A DNA stretch of 21,364 nucleotides from DASVLX01 sp035552275 (GTDB lineage Bacteria; Actinomycetota; Actinomycetes; Mycobacteriales; Pseudonocardiaceae), in the NCBI GenBank assembly GCA_035552275.1, contig DASZLR010000264.1:1-21364 (forward strand). The letters run 5' to 3'. Numbering within the stretch: the first letter of the stretch is position 1; every line of letters starts with the position of its first letter. Positions 1 through 7,362 of the stretch are shown here, in pieces. The notes under the pieces are model-generated. The model was not told the DNA's origin. It ran no database searches and saw nothing but the letters and a program-made list of their open reading frames with translations. The position numbers were made by a program, and so were the translations under genes.

Positions 1-1
1 G

Positions 2-145
2 AAGGTGCCGGTACAGACGATCTACGACTGGCGGACTCGGCGCTACGGTCCGACGGGTCGAAAGGTCGGTCGGCATATTCGGTACGAAGCGGACGAAGTA
101 AAACAGTGGCTCGAATCACTCAATGAAGCACCGGAAGGGGAGTAG
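2..145 (+). CDS. Excisionase-like HTH protein, 3' part only
   Basis: The reading frame is open from the window edge to a TAG at 143-145, giving about 47 C-terminal residues. The protein reads KVPVQTIYDWRTRRYGPTGR, then KVGRHIRYEADEVKQWLE. This is the pattern of small MerR/AlpA-type excisionases: a recognition helix (V.QTIYDWR), a wing with GRK and a G.HIRY strand, and a closing helix ending in W. Such proteins bind att-site DNA and steer the integrase towards excision. The integrase start codon follows 3 bp after the stop, the usual xis-int order in actinobacterial integrative elements. The start and N-terminus lie outside the window. A transcriptional regulator with the same fold is the alternative. 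Confidence 0.8.
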   Translation, partial: KVPVQTIYDWRTRRYGPTGRKVGRHIRYEADEVKQWLESLNEAPEGE

Positions 146-1105
146 CACATGGCGCGGCCACCGTTGCCGTTGGGCACCTACGGCAGGATTTTCACGATAC
201 CCTTGCCGGCTGGTGGCTTTCGTGCGCGTGCGAAATACCGCGACTACGATGGCGTGACCCGTCGTGTCGAGAGGGTAGGCGTTACCGAGACAGCGGCAGC
301 GGACAATTTGAGAATCGCGTTGCGCGATCGAGGGCGAGTCCCTTCGGACGGTGACATCACGGCCGATACCAAGATCAAGGCCGTTGCCGTGTCCTGGTTT
401 CGTGAAATTAATGAGTCCGATTTGGCTCATCGGACCAAGGTGACATACCGTGAAGTATGGGACAACCTACTCGTTGATGTAGTCGGTAGTCTGCGAATAC
501 GTGACATTGGTCAAGTGTCCCGCGTAGACAAAGTGATCCGTGCGATCAGAGAGCACAATGGACCTGGGCGAGCGAAGCACGCTAAGACCGTCCTTTCTGG
601 TATTTGCGGACTTGCCGTCCGACATGACGCATTGGCCGATAATCCGGTATTCAAACTCGGCCGTTCTCGTAGTCGGAAAAAGAAAACTCGCCCCATCGTG
701 TTGACTGAAATGACCTTCGCTGGCCTTCGGGCGCATGTGCATGAGTCGCAGATTGCCCGTGACTTCGATTTGGTCGACGTCGTAGACGTTCTATCCGGTC
801 TTGGCTGCCGGATTGGTGAGTTGCTCGCCCTTGACTGGACCAAGGTCGACGTTGCGGCCGGCACATTGGCGATTGAAGGCACGGTGATTCGGGTCGCGGG
901 AGTCGGGCTCGTGGTCCAGCATGACACCAAGTCCTCGGCCGGCACGCGCACCATTGCACCCCCGGCGTGGGTGATGGGCATCCTCAAGCGCCGATATGCC
1001 GCGCGGCGCTGTGCCTGGGTGTTCCCGAGTCCGACGCGCCCGACGCTCCGTGATCCGGACAACACCCGCGCCAAGCTTCGTCAGGTCGTGGAGGGTACCG
1101 ACTGG

Positions 1106-1113
1106 GTCGGTTT
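1106..1113. repeat. Target-site duplication of the ISL3 element, left copy
   Basis: GTCGGTTT directly precedes the left IS end and is identical to 2516-2523. In the integrase frame it encodes Val-Gly-Leu of the motif DWVGLHPHAFRH. Confidence 0.95.
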
Positions 1114-1137
1114 GGCTCTCCGCTATTCAGGGTGGGT
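1114..1137 (+). repeat. ISL3 left terminal inverted repeat
   Basis: Starts GGCTCTCCGC and ends GTGGGT. It pairs imperfectly (14/24) with the right end. Transposase binds these ends. Confidence 0.85.
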
Positions 1138-1164
1138 AGCGGAGGGTGATGATCGGATTACTGG

Positions 1165-2421
1165 TTATGCCGGGGCTGGTTTGGTGACGGTGGGTAGTGG
1201 GAGTTTGCCGGCGATGAGGTAGGCGATGGTGATCATCTTGTCTTTGTTGCGGTAACCCCGGGCGCGGGCTTTGGCGGCCTGGATCAGCGAGTTCGTTCCT
1301 TCCAGCAGCCCGTTGGAGACGCGGCTGTGATGCCAGGCGATGATGCCGTCCCAGTGCCGGCGGACGAGGTCGACGAACTCCTTGATCGGTTGCAGGCGGG
1401 AGCGTTTCGCCCCAGCGCACCAGCTGCGCAGGTACTCTTCAGCGTAGCTGGGATCCTGCTGGTAGAAGGCTTGGAAGTCCTCGCGCCAGCGCAGCGCGCG
1501 GGCGGTGGCCAACTGGGCTGAGGGCCGCAGCAGCAGTTGCAGCTCGCGGCGCTGGCCGGTGGACAGGTGCGACCAGTTCTTCAGCCACAGCCAGCGGGTG
1601 TGTTTGAGCTCGGGGCGGGTGGCGATCTCGGTGCGGCGCACGGCGTCGACGGCCTCGGACAGCTTGGCCGCCAAGTGATAACGGTCGAAGGTCAGCGCCG
1701 CGTTCGGCAAATGTTCTTTGATACCGGCAATGAACGCTCCGCTCATGTCCGAACTGGTCGTGTGCACCTTCGCCGGGTCGCCGCGGTGCGCGGCCAGGTC
1801 CGCCGCGAACTCCTTGACCGTGGCGGCGTCGCGACCGGGGGTGGCGAACAGCACTCGCCCGACATCCAGATCAGCGAACACGCTGATGTAGTCCTGGCCC
1901 TTGGCCGCCGAGGTCTCATCCATCCCGACCCGACACACCGCGGAGAAGTCCTCCTTGGCGCGGGCGGTGTGCACGTGATGCTCCACGATCCGCCACACCC
2001 GGGTGTCATGCTCCCGCACGCTCTCGGCGACCTTGCGCATCGGCATCGCCTTGGCGAAGGTCAACACCAGCGCCTCGAACAACATCGTGAATCCCGAACC
2101 CGGCCGCGCCCAGGGCACCGCCACCAGCCGCACCCCATGCTCGTCGCAACGCACCCGAGGTACCCGCGCGTGCAGAAACGCCTTGTGCTGAAAGAAATCC
2201 AGATGCCGCCACGTCTTGTCCACGGTGTCGTGCACCCGGCACTGATCCTGCCCACACCCCGGCTCCGGACACGAGAACCGGGCACCCCGCCGGTAGGTCA
2301 CATGAAGATCCAACCGGCCCGACTCCTCAGCGAACTCCGCCTCGCTGACTCGCCACGGCTCGCCCATCCCCAGCGCCGCGGTAAACAATTCCAACCCGTC
2401 CACACCAACCTCGCCACCCAT
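1165..2421 (-). CDS. tnp: ISL3-family transposase
   Basis: This DDE transposase moves the surrounding IS by cut-and-paste. Counting from a possible upstream GTG at 2442, the features are: an N-terminal zinc-ribbon (zf-ISL3) with CPEPGCGQDQC (about 58-68) and a later Cys/His pair RCDEH (about 99-102); a helix-turn-helix region around 130-155; and the catalytic triad Asp175 (VGMDETS), Asp232 (SSDMSGAF) and Glu381 (LLEGTNS), all present. The C-terminal RGYRNKDKMITIAYL is typical of the family. The frame has no lesions. I prefer ATG 2421, which gives 418 residues, over GTG 2442, because the extra seven residues lie in a hairpin and look non-conserved. The gene ends 51 bp inside the left IS end and runs opposite to the integrase, so it is not expressed from the int promoter. 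Confidence 0.93.
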   Translation of the reverse strand: MGGEVGVDGLELFTAALGMGEPWRVSEAEFAEESGRLDLHVTYRRGARFSCPEPGCGQDQCRVHDTVDKTWRHLDFFQHKAFLHARVPRVRCDEHGVRLVAVPWARPGSGFTMLFEALVLTFAKAMPMRKVAESVREHDTRVWRIVEHHVHTARAKEDFSAVCRVGMDETSAAKGQDYISVFADLDVGRVLFATPGRDAATVKEFAADLAAHRGDPAKVHTTSSDMSGAFIAGIKEHLPNAALTFDRYHLAAKLSEAVDAVRRTEIATRPELKHTRWLWLKNWSHLSTGQRRELQLLLRPSAQLATARALRWREDFQAFYQQDPSYAEEYLRSWCAGAKRSRLQPIKEFVDLVRRHWDGIIAWHHSRVSNGLLEGTNSLIQAAKARARGYRNKDKMITIAYLIAGKLPLPTVTKPAPA

Positions 2422-2423
2422 CC

Positions 2424-2440
2424 GACCGTCACCGACGGTC
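2424..2440 (-). other. Inverted repeat at the transposase start
   Basis: GACCGTC and GACGGTC are perfect 7-bp arms around a 3-base loop, ending two bases before ATG 2421. A second inverted repeat, GGCGGT-CAA-ACCGCC, lies upstream at 2465-2479. Such stems near IS transposase starts can sequester the initiation region when transcription enters from outside, or can be protein-binding sites. The role here is inferred. Confidence 0.4.
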
Positions 2441-2491
2441 ACCCAGTGAACGAGACCCCAATCGGGCGGTCAAACCGCCACGCCGGGCCAA

Positions 2492-2515
2492 ACCCACATG
2501 ATCCGGCGAGGAGCC
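2492..2515 (-). repeat. ISL3 right terminal inverted repeat
   Basis: Read on the minus strand it starts GGCTCCTCGC and ends GTGGGT, matching the left end in its outer 5 bp, a CGC block and an inner GTGGGT block. Confidence 0.85.
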
Positions 2516-2523
2516 GTCGGTTT
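2516..2523. repeat. Target-site duplication of the ISL3 element, right copy
   Basis: GTCGGTTT follows directly after the right IS end (GGAGCC at 2510-2515). Deleting either copy with the IS restores the integrase frame. Confidence 0.95.
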
Positions 2524-2725
2524 GCACCCGCACGCCTTCCGGCACTTCGTGTCCACTCGGCTGGATGCGGCCGGCTTGACGGCTCGTGAGATCGCTGATT
2601 ACCTCGGTCACGAAAAGGTCTCGATGACCCAAGACAGCTACATGGATCGGCACGTCTCGGGGGAGCGGGTTGCTCCCGTGCTGACCGAGATCAAGCCGGA
2701 GTCACTTGCTGTGAGGGGTGGGTAA

Positions 2726-2800
2726 TGGGTGGATTGATCTAGCGTGATCGGTGGATCATGCTGCTGACCTGGGACTGAGTGCCCTCGGCAGGACTCGAAC
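2726..2800. other. Probable attachment-site junction of the integrated element
   Basis: The space between the integrase stop (2725) and the 3' half of tRNA-Arg is where elements of this class have their att core, usually the tRNA 3' end kept intact by a duplicated segment. A small inverted repeat TGATC-GGTG-GATCA at 2745-2758 could be an integrase or Xis arm site. The second att copy should lie upstream of the window, so the core cannot be defined here. Confidence 0.5.
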
Positions 2801-2852
2801 CTGCGACCAAGCGATTAGAAGTCGCTCGCTCTTTCCACTGAGCTACGAGGGC
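2780..2852 (-). tRNA. tRNA-Arg (anticodon TCT)
   Basis: Read on the minus strand from 2852, GCCCTCG pairs with CGAGGGC at the other end to form the acceptor stem, and the discriminator base is A at 2780. TAGCTCAGTGG gives the D arm. AGCGA/TCGCT closes a seven-base loop CTTCTAA with anticodon TCT, and GGTTCGAGTCC gives the T arm. The gene is 73 nt and does not encode the CCA end. It is intact. Its 3' end points at the integrase, whose stop lies 54 bp away, which marks it as the likely integration target. Confidence 0.95.
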
Positions 2853-3071
2853 TAGGCAGGTACCGCTCGGATCTACCCGGGCGGCCACCCCCCACCCCTA
2901 CATCGCTCATGTGCGCGTGATCGTTTCTTGTGTCGCTTGGAAGGGTGACGGCTGTTCCGTCAGCCACGTACTGCCCGTCAACGGTACCTCCGCGTGCCGA
3001 CGCCGGAATGACGACCCGGTGACAACCAGGACACCCCCTGGGTTGATGCCGATGCGCGAGTCGGGCGGCAA

Positions 3072-3077
3072 TACGCT
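3072..3077 (+). promoter_or_regulatory. Candidate -10 box for a leaderless copD-like transcript
   Basis: TACGCT fits TANNNT, and the expected +1 falls on the G of GTG 3084. No Shine-Dalgarno site is visible. There is no good -35 at 17-18 bp (TTGATG at 3043 is 23 bp away), so support is modest. Confidence 0.35.
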
Positions 3078-3083
3078 GCACCC

Positions 3084-5111
3084 GTGTCCACTCGCCACAC
3101 CGCACCCGTTCGCCGTCGGCGTAGTGCCATGGCGCCGGTTCTGGTGGTGTGCGGCGCGCTGGCGGCACTCGTCGCGATCGGACTGACGGTGGCCTCGGGT
3201 GGACAGCGGTACGCCGCGCTGGGCCTGCCCGACGCCGGAGCGTTCACAGAGGACGGACTCTCCGTGCTCGGCGTCGCCACCGAACTGGGTGCGGTGCTCT
3301 GCGTCGGGTCGCTGTTGCTGGCGGCTTTCCTGGTGTCGCCGCGCCGGGCCGGCACGCTGACCGCCGACGGGTATGCCGGGGTGCGGATGGCCGGTTGGGC
3401 CGCGCTGTTCTGGTGCGTGGCCGCGCTGGTGTCCGTCCCGTTCACCGTGGCGGACCAGCTGGGCCGGCCGGTGTACCAGGCGCTGCGGCCCAGCGTGTGG
3501 CTGCCGTTGGCCACCGAGCTGGACCAGCCCAGGGCCTGGCTGATCACCGCCGGCATCACCTTTGTCGTGGCGCTGGGCTGCTGGCTGACGCTGACCTGGG
3601 CGCGGGCGTCCGTGCTGCTGTTCGTGGCCCTCGGCGGGCTGGTGCCGCTGGCGGTGACCGGGCATTCCTCGGCCGGCGGCGCGCACGACCTGGCCACCGA
3701 CAGCCTGCTGTGCCATCTTTTCGGTGCGGCGCTGTGGGTCGGCGGCCTGGTCGCACTGCTCACGCACGCCCGCCGCCGGGGCGCCGGCCTGCCGACGGCG
3801 ACCCGCCGTTTCTCCAGGCTCGCTCTGGTGTGCTGGCTGGTGATGGCCGTCTCCGGGGTGCTCAACGCGCTGGTCCGGCTGCCCGTCCACGACCTGTTCC
3901 GCACCGTCTACGGCCTGATCGTGCTGGCCAAGATCATCGCGCTGCTGTCCCTGGGCGTGGTCGGCTATTTTCAGCGCCGGCGCTCCGTCCGTGCGGTGCT
4001 GGCGACCGGATCGCGGCGCGCGCTGCTGCGGCTGTCCGGCGTGGAGATGCTGATCATGTTTGTGACCATCGGCATCTCCGCCGCGCTGGCCCGCACCGCC
4101 CCGCCGACCGACGACGTGTCCCGGCCGAGCACCGTCGCCGTGACGATCGGCTACGACCTGGCCGGCCCGCCCACCCTGGCCCGGCTCGCCGTGGACTGGC
4201 GGTTCAGCCTGATCTACGGCACCGCCGCGCTGGTCCTGGCCGGGCTCTACCTCGCCGGGGTCCGCCGGCTGCGCGCTCGTGGCGAAACCTGGTCCCCGGC
4301 CCGGATCGGGTCATGGCTGGCCGGCTGCCTGATTCTGCTGCTGGCCACGTCCTCGGGTATCGGCCGGTACGCGCCGGCGGTGTTCAGCGTGCACATCGCC
4401 AGCCAGCTGATGTTGTCCGTGCTGGCCGCCGCCGCGCTGGCACTCGGCCGCCCGGTCACGGTGGCCGGCCGGGCGCTCGCCGCCGGCGACCCGGAGCCCG
4501 GCCCGCGCGAATGGCTGTTCGCCCTGGTCGAATCGCGGTTGGCCCGCCTGCTGCGCCAGCCGGTCGTCGCAACGGTGCTCTTCGCCGGATCGTCCTATGC
4601 GCTCTACTTCACCGGGCTGTTCGACGCGGCACTTTACGACCACTGGGCGCATCTCGCCATGATCGCGGCCTTTCTGATCTTCGGCGGCAACTTCTTCGCG
4701 GTCGTGCTGGGCGCCGGCCCACGCCCGATCCGACTCGCCATGACCCTCGCCGCGCTACTCGGCTACGCCGACCTCGGCCTGGTCCTGCGCACCGCGCACA
4801 CCGCCATCGCCGCCGAGTTCTACGCCGGACTGGGCCTGCCCTGGCTGGCCGATCCGCTGGCCGGGCAACGGTTCGCCGGCGTGTTGGTCTGGCTGCTGGC
4901 CTGCCTGCCGCTGGCGATCGTGGTGATCGCGCTGCTGATCCGGCCGGCCGAACCTCACAACGGCCGGCGGAAGCCCCGGACGGCGAGCACCGCGCCGACC
5001 GCCGCGAGCAGCGCGCTGATCGCCAAGGTGTCCAGCACCCCGTTCCCGACCGGAGTGGCCAGCGCCAGATCCCGGGCGGCGTTGACCGCGTGGGTCATCG
5101 GGTTGACCTGA
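3084..5111 (+). CDS. CopD / caa3-type CtaG family membrane protein
   Basis: This polytopic membrane protein combines two known families. The first half is CopD-like (copper import/resistance), with conserved HSSAGGAHD (about 194-202) and LCHLFGAALWVGGLVALL (about 209-226). The second half is of the cytochrome c oxidase assembly CtaG_caa3 type, with SVHIASQLMLSVLAAAALAL, YALYFTGLFD, and DHWAHLAMIAAFLIFGGNFF. The same fusion is known in actinobacteria (Rv0102-like). It is predicted to act at the cytoplasmic membrane in copper handling and oxidase maturation. Start GTG 3084 gives 675 residues; ATG 3129 is the alternative and would still keep the first membrane helix. The frame runs 157 bp into the convergent permease gene, so the last 50 or so residues (after LLIRPAEPHNG) are polar, low-complexity and probably not conserved. 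Confidence 0.85.
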   Translation: MSTRHTAPVRRRRSAMAPVLVVCGALAALVAIGLTVASGGQRYAALGLPDAGAFTEDGLSVLGVATELGAVLCVGSLLLAAFLVSPRRAGTLTADGYAGVRMAGWAALFWCVAALVSVPFTVADQLGRPVYQALRPSVWLPLATELDQPRAWLITAGITFVVALGCWLTLTWARASVLLFVALGGLVPLAVTGHSSAGGAHDLATDSLLCHLFGAALWVGGLVALLTHARRRGAGLPTATRRFSRLALVCWLVMAVSGVLNALVRLPVHDLFRTVYGLIVLAKIIALLSLGVVGYFQRRRSVRAVLATGSRRALLRLSGVEMLIMFVTIGISAALARTAPPTDDVSRPSTVAVTIGYDLAGPPTLARLAVDWRFSLIYGTAALVLAGLYLAGVRRLRARGETWSPARIGSWLAGCLILLLATSSGIGRYAPAVFSVHIASQLMLSVLAAAALALGRPVTVAGRALAAGDPEPGPREWLFALVESRLARLLRQPVVATVLFAGSSYALYFTGLFDAALYDHWAHLAMIAAFLIFGGNFFAVVLGAGPRPIRLAMTLAALLGYADLGLVLRTAHTAIAAEFYAGLGLPWLADPLAGQRFAGVLVWLLACLPLAIVVIALLIRPAEPHNGRRKPRTASTAPTAASSALIAKVSSTPFPTGVASARSRAALTAWVIGLT

Positions 5112-5785
5112 GCGACCGCCTGCAACCAGCCCGGCAGGTTCGCGATCGGCACGTACGAGCTGGACGCGAACATCAGCGGGAACATCAGCAGGAACCCGAC
5201 CATCTGCATCAGTTCGGCGTTGCGCACCCAGGACGCCACCGCCAGGAAGATCCAGCCCAGCGCCCAGCTCACCACCAGGCCCATCGCCAGCGCCGCGATG
5301 ACGCCGGGCGCGCCGCCGGCGGGCTTGAAGCCGAACACCACCGTGGCGAACAGCAGCATGATCACCAACTGGAACGCGGTGCGCACCAGATCGGACAGGC
5401 TGCGCGCGACCAGCACCGAGGCGGGCGCGATCGGCAGCGCCCGGAACCGGGCCAGCACGCCGTTGCGCATGTCGTTGACCAGTCCGGCGCCGGACTGGAT
5501 CGCCGAGCCCATCGCGGTGTTCACCAGGATGGCCGGCATCAGGTAGTCGATGTAGCTGACGCCGGTGGGAAAGCCGGGCGTCTTGGCGATGCTGGCGAAG
5601 ATCTGGCTGAACAGCACCAGCATCACCAGCGGCTGGATCAGGCTGAACACGATCATCCGCGGATCGCGGACCACGGCTTTCAGCGAACGCAGCGTCAGCA
5701 CCCAGATCTGGGTGCCCAGGCCGCTGCCGAGCCAGCTCGGGTCGTGGTCAGCGGTGGATGGCCGGGCGGCCACAGCGGTGGTCAT
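4955..5785 (-). CDS. ABC-2 type export permease (DrrB-like)
   Basis: This is the membrane subunit of the exporter encoded with the preceding ATPase. The 276-residue protein has a cytoplasmic N-terminus, then about six hydrophobic segments: near 46-66 (MIVFSLIQPLVMLVLFSQIF), a DYLMPAILVNTAM segment, and later LVIMLLFATVVFGF, VIAALAMGLVVSWALGWIFL, MVGFLLMFPLMFASSSYVPI and a C-terminal helix. The sequence NDMRNGVLARFRALPIAPAS is the conserved cytoplasmic coupling motif of the ABC-2 family. The start is 9 bp after the ATPase stop, and its GA-rich ribosome site (GAGGGGGAA) overlaps that stop, suggesting coupled translation. DrrAB-type systems export drugs or lipids; the substrate cannot be read from sequence. 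The stop lies inside the convergent CopD-like frame. Confidence 0.92.
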   Translation of the reverse strand: MTTAVAARPSTADHDPSWLGSGLGTQIWVLTLRSLKAVVRDPRMIVFSLIQPLVMLVLFSQIFASIAKTPGFPTGVSYIDYLMPAILVNTAMGSAIQSGAGLVNDMRNGVLARFRALPIAPASVLVARSLSDLVRTAFQLVIMLLFATVVFGFKPAGGAPGVIAALAMGLVVSWALGWIFLAVASWVRNAELMQMVGFLLMFPLMFASSSYVPIANLPGWLQAVAQVNPMTHAVNAARDLALATPVGNGVLDTLAISALLAAVGAVLAVRGFRRPL

Positions 5786-5794
5786 GGTTCCCCC

Positions 5795-6733
5795 TCAGGC
5801 GGCGGCCGGCTGCGCCAGCGCCAGGTAGACGTCGTCCAGAGTCGGTTCGGTGAGGGCGAGCTCGGCCGGCTCGACGGACACCTCGTCAAGCGCGCGCACC
5901 ACGGTCGCCATCTCGGTGGACTTGAGGACCGGAGTCGCCACCGCGCTGCGGCCCTCGTCCCAGGTCGGCTGCATGCCGGCCCGCTTCAGCGCGGCGATCA
6001 CCGGTTCGGCGTCCCCGGCCGAGGTCAGCGTGGCCACCACGGTCCGCTGGCCGACCTGCGCCTTGAGCTCGGCGGCCGTGCCCGAGGCGACGACCTTGCC
6101 GGCGGACAGCACGGTGATCGAGTCGGCCAGCCGGTCCGCTTCGTCCAGGTACTGGGTGGTCAGCAGCACTGCGGTGCCGTCGTCCACCAGCCCTTCCACG
6201 ATCTCCCACATGCCACGTCGGCTCGCCGGGTCCAGCCCGGTGGTCGGCTCGTCCAGGAAGATCACCCGCGGCCGGCCGACCAGGCTGGCCGCCAGGTCCA
6301 GCCGGCGGCGCATTCCGCCGGAGTAGGTGCGGGCCGGTCGCTTGGCCGCGTCGGTCAGCCCGAAGGTGGCCAGCAGTTCGTCCGCGCGCTCCCGGCCGTG
6401 CCGTTTGCCGGCGCCCAGCAGCCGGGCGATCAGCAGCAGATTGTCCAATCCGGACAGTTGCTCGTCCACCGCGGCGAACTGGCCGGTCAGGCCGATCCGG
6501 GCGCGTACCTGTCGGCCGGCCCGCACCACGTCGAACCCGGCCACCCGGGCACGGCCGCCATCCGGTGGCAGCATGGTGGTCAGCACGTTGACCAGCGTCG
6601 TCTTGCCCGCGCCGTTGTGGCCGAGCAGGCCGAGCACACTGCCCTTCGGCACACTCACACTGACTTCGTCCAGTGCGACCAGCGAGCCGAATCTCTTGGT
6701 GACCCGGTCCGCCTCGATCATCACGTCGGTCAT
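5795..6733 (-). CDS. ABC exporter ATP-binding protein (DrrA-like)
   Basis: This ATPase drives the adjacent ABC-2 permease. The 312-residue protein has Walker A GHNGAGKTT (about 38-46), a Q-loop region LTGQFAAVDEQLSG, signature YSGGMRRRLDLAASL (about 137-151), Walker B VIFLDEPTTGLDP, and an H-loop position that reads Gln (LLTTQYLDEADRL), as in DrrA-type proteins. The C-terminal domain ends with TEPTLDDVYLALA, a hallmark of the daunorubicin-resistance ATPase subfamily. ATG 6733 overlaps the tetR stop as ATGA and has a strong ribosome site (GGGAGGA) within tetR. The frame is open further upstream, but that part is antisense-frame noise inside tetR. Confidence 0.95.
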   Translation of the reverse strand: MTDVMIEADRVTKRFGSLVALDEVSVSVPKGSVLGLLGHNGAGKTTLVNVLTTMLPPDGGRARVAGFDVVRAGRQVRARIGLTGQFAAVDEQLSGLDNLLLIARLLGAGKRHGRERADELLATFGLTDAAKRPARTYSGGMRRRLDLAASLVGRPRVIFLDEPTTGLDPASRRGMWEIVEGLVDDGTAVLLTTQYLDEADRLADSITVLSAGKVVASGTAAELKAQVGQRTVVATLTSAGDAEPVIAALKRAGMQPTWDEGRSAVATPVLKSTEMATVVRALDEVSVEPAELALTEPTLDDVYLALAQPAAA

Positions 6734-7326
6734 GCCTTTTTCCTCCCCTGGGTGCCGTGCAAGAAGAAGTCGACCAGCTCTTCGGCATCGGCGACGACTT
6801 CGCCCATGCCCACGCCCTGCATGCGGTTGGTGAAGATCAACCCGAGTAGCAGCCGGGCCGCCAGCGCCGGTTCGACCCGCAACTCGTCCCGTTCGGGGTC
6901 GAACATGTCGGCGATGGCGTTGACCACCCGCACCATCGACCCGGGTGGTCCGGCGTCGTGGCCGCCACGCGCCTCCCGCATGTCGACCCCGGCGGCGTGC
7001 ACGGCCTGGGCCACGCTCCACAGCCGGTTCTGGTAGCCGTTGACGTGATCCAGCGCGGTGATCAGCCGCTGCGCCAGCGGCAGGCGACGATCGATCGCGG
7101 CGATCTGCTCGACCTCGTGGCCGGACTCCATCACCGCGTGCAGGCATGCGGTGAGCAGTTCGGTCTTGTCCCGGAAGGCCCGGAACACGGTGCCCTCCGC
7201 GATGCCGGCCGCGGCCGCGATCTTGCTGGTGGGCACGTTCGCGCCGTGCTCGATGAGCAACGGCAGGGTGGCCTCGACAATCGCGGCGCGTCGTTGCGCC
7301 ACGCTCATCGCTGGTGCTCGGGTCAT
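6730..7326 (-). CDS. TetR-family transcriptional repressor of the ABC exporter
   Basis: The N-terminal TetR DNA-binding domain is clear: VAQRRAAIVEATLPLLIEHG, then the helix-turn-helix TSKIAAAAGIAEGTVFRAFRDKTELLTA. The remainder is a helical ligand-binding/dimerisation domain, giving 198 residues in all. ATG 7326 is chosen because it coincides with the predicted +1 of the promoter at 7333-7362 and because the alternative GTG at 7353 lies inside the operator palindrome. The gene overlaps the ABC ATPase start by 4 bp. Location and operator suggest it represses its own transcript and with it the exporter, and is released by a substrate of the pump; this is inference from the usual TetR-efflux arrangement. 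Confidence 0.93.
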   Translation of the reverse strand: MTRAPAMSVAQRRAAIVEATLPLLIEHGANVPTSKIAAAAGIAEGTVFRAFRDKTELLTACLHAVMESGHEVEQIAAIDRRLPLAQRLITALDHVNGYQNRLWSVAQAVHAAGVDMREARGGHDAGPPGSMVRVVNAIADMFDPERDELRVEPALAARLLLGLIFTNRMQGVGMGEVVADAEELVDFFLHGTQGRKKA

Positions 7327-7332
7327 GCCGCC

Positions 7333-7362
7333 ACTATATGAGTGATCACTCACTCACGTCAA
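7333..7362 (-). promoter_or_regulatory. Promoter of tetR-ABC operon (leaderless)
   Basis: On the minus strand there is -35 TTGACG (7362-7357), an 18-bp spacer, and -10 TATAGT (7338-7333). The predicted +1 is 7326, exactly the A of the tetR ATG, so the transcript would have no leader. No Shine-Dalgarno site precedes that ATG. The spacer contains the inner palindrome TGAGTGATCACTCA. Confidence 0.75.

Larger units (their letters stand above)
1114..2515. mobile_element. ISL3-family insertion sequence, complete (1402 bp)
   Basis: The ends form an imperfect terminal inverted repeat beginning GGCTC, a start typical of ISL3 elements: 1114-1137 against the complement of 2492-2515, with 14 of 24 positions identical in the pattern GGCTC-2-CGC-8-GTGGGT. 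The element is flanked on both sides by the 8-bp direct repeat GTCGGTTT, and 8 bp is the known ISL3 target duplication. It holds one intact transposase on the minus strand, antisense to the integrase it interrupts. The length is within the normal ISL3 range. The identical flanking repeats and open transposase argue for a recent insertion and possible activity. Confidence 0.95.
149..2725 (+). pseudogene. int: Tyrosine recombinase (phage-type integrase), split by an ISL3 insertion
   Basis: The gene starts at ATG 149, 3 bp after the upstream stop. Codons 1-321 run to the insertion point at 1113, and the frame resumes at 2524 and ends at TAA 2723-2725. Joining the halves by removing the IS plus one 8-bp duplication (1410 bp, 470 codons) keeps the frame and gives 388 residues. 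The restored protein has an N-terminal AP2-like/SAM-like DNA-binding part, catalytic Arg221 (GCRIGELLAL), a Lys in TKSSAGTRTI, the box HAFRH (His325, Arg328), His351 (LGHEK) and nucleophile Tyr361 (QDSYMDRH). The IS falls three residues before the HxxR box, so the first piece lacks His/Arg/His/Tyr and cannot cut DNA. As it stands the first piece reads on into the IS to a stop at 1222. A short frame from GTG/ATG codons near 2498 covers the C-terminal piece. Base composition is lower in GC than the chromosome to the right, consistent with transfer. Confidence 0.93.

Noticed and set aside
1127..2589. Plus-strand open frames inside the ISL3 element
   Set aside because: Shadows of the transposase, which is on the minus strand with a complete DDE triad.
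2870..2900. Possible promoter of the tRNA gene (TAGATC on the minus strand)
   Set aside because: No -35 element at a sensible distance, so it is not distinguishable from chance.
3149..7036. Open frame of about 1295 codons on the plus strand across the CopD-like and ABC/TetR genes
   Set aside because: Arg/Gly/Pro-rich translation without domains. It crosses five well-supported genes on both strands, which is a GC-bias artefact.
6734..7147. N-terminal extension of the ABC ATPase frame
   Set aside because: The conserved protein starts at ATG 6733 with its own ribosome site. The upstream part lies in another frame of tetR and looks random.
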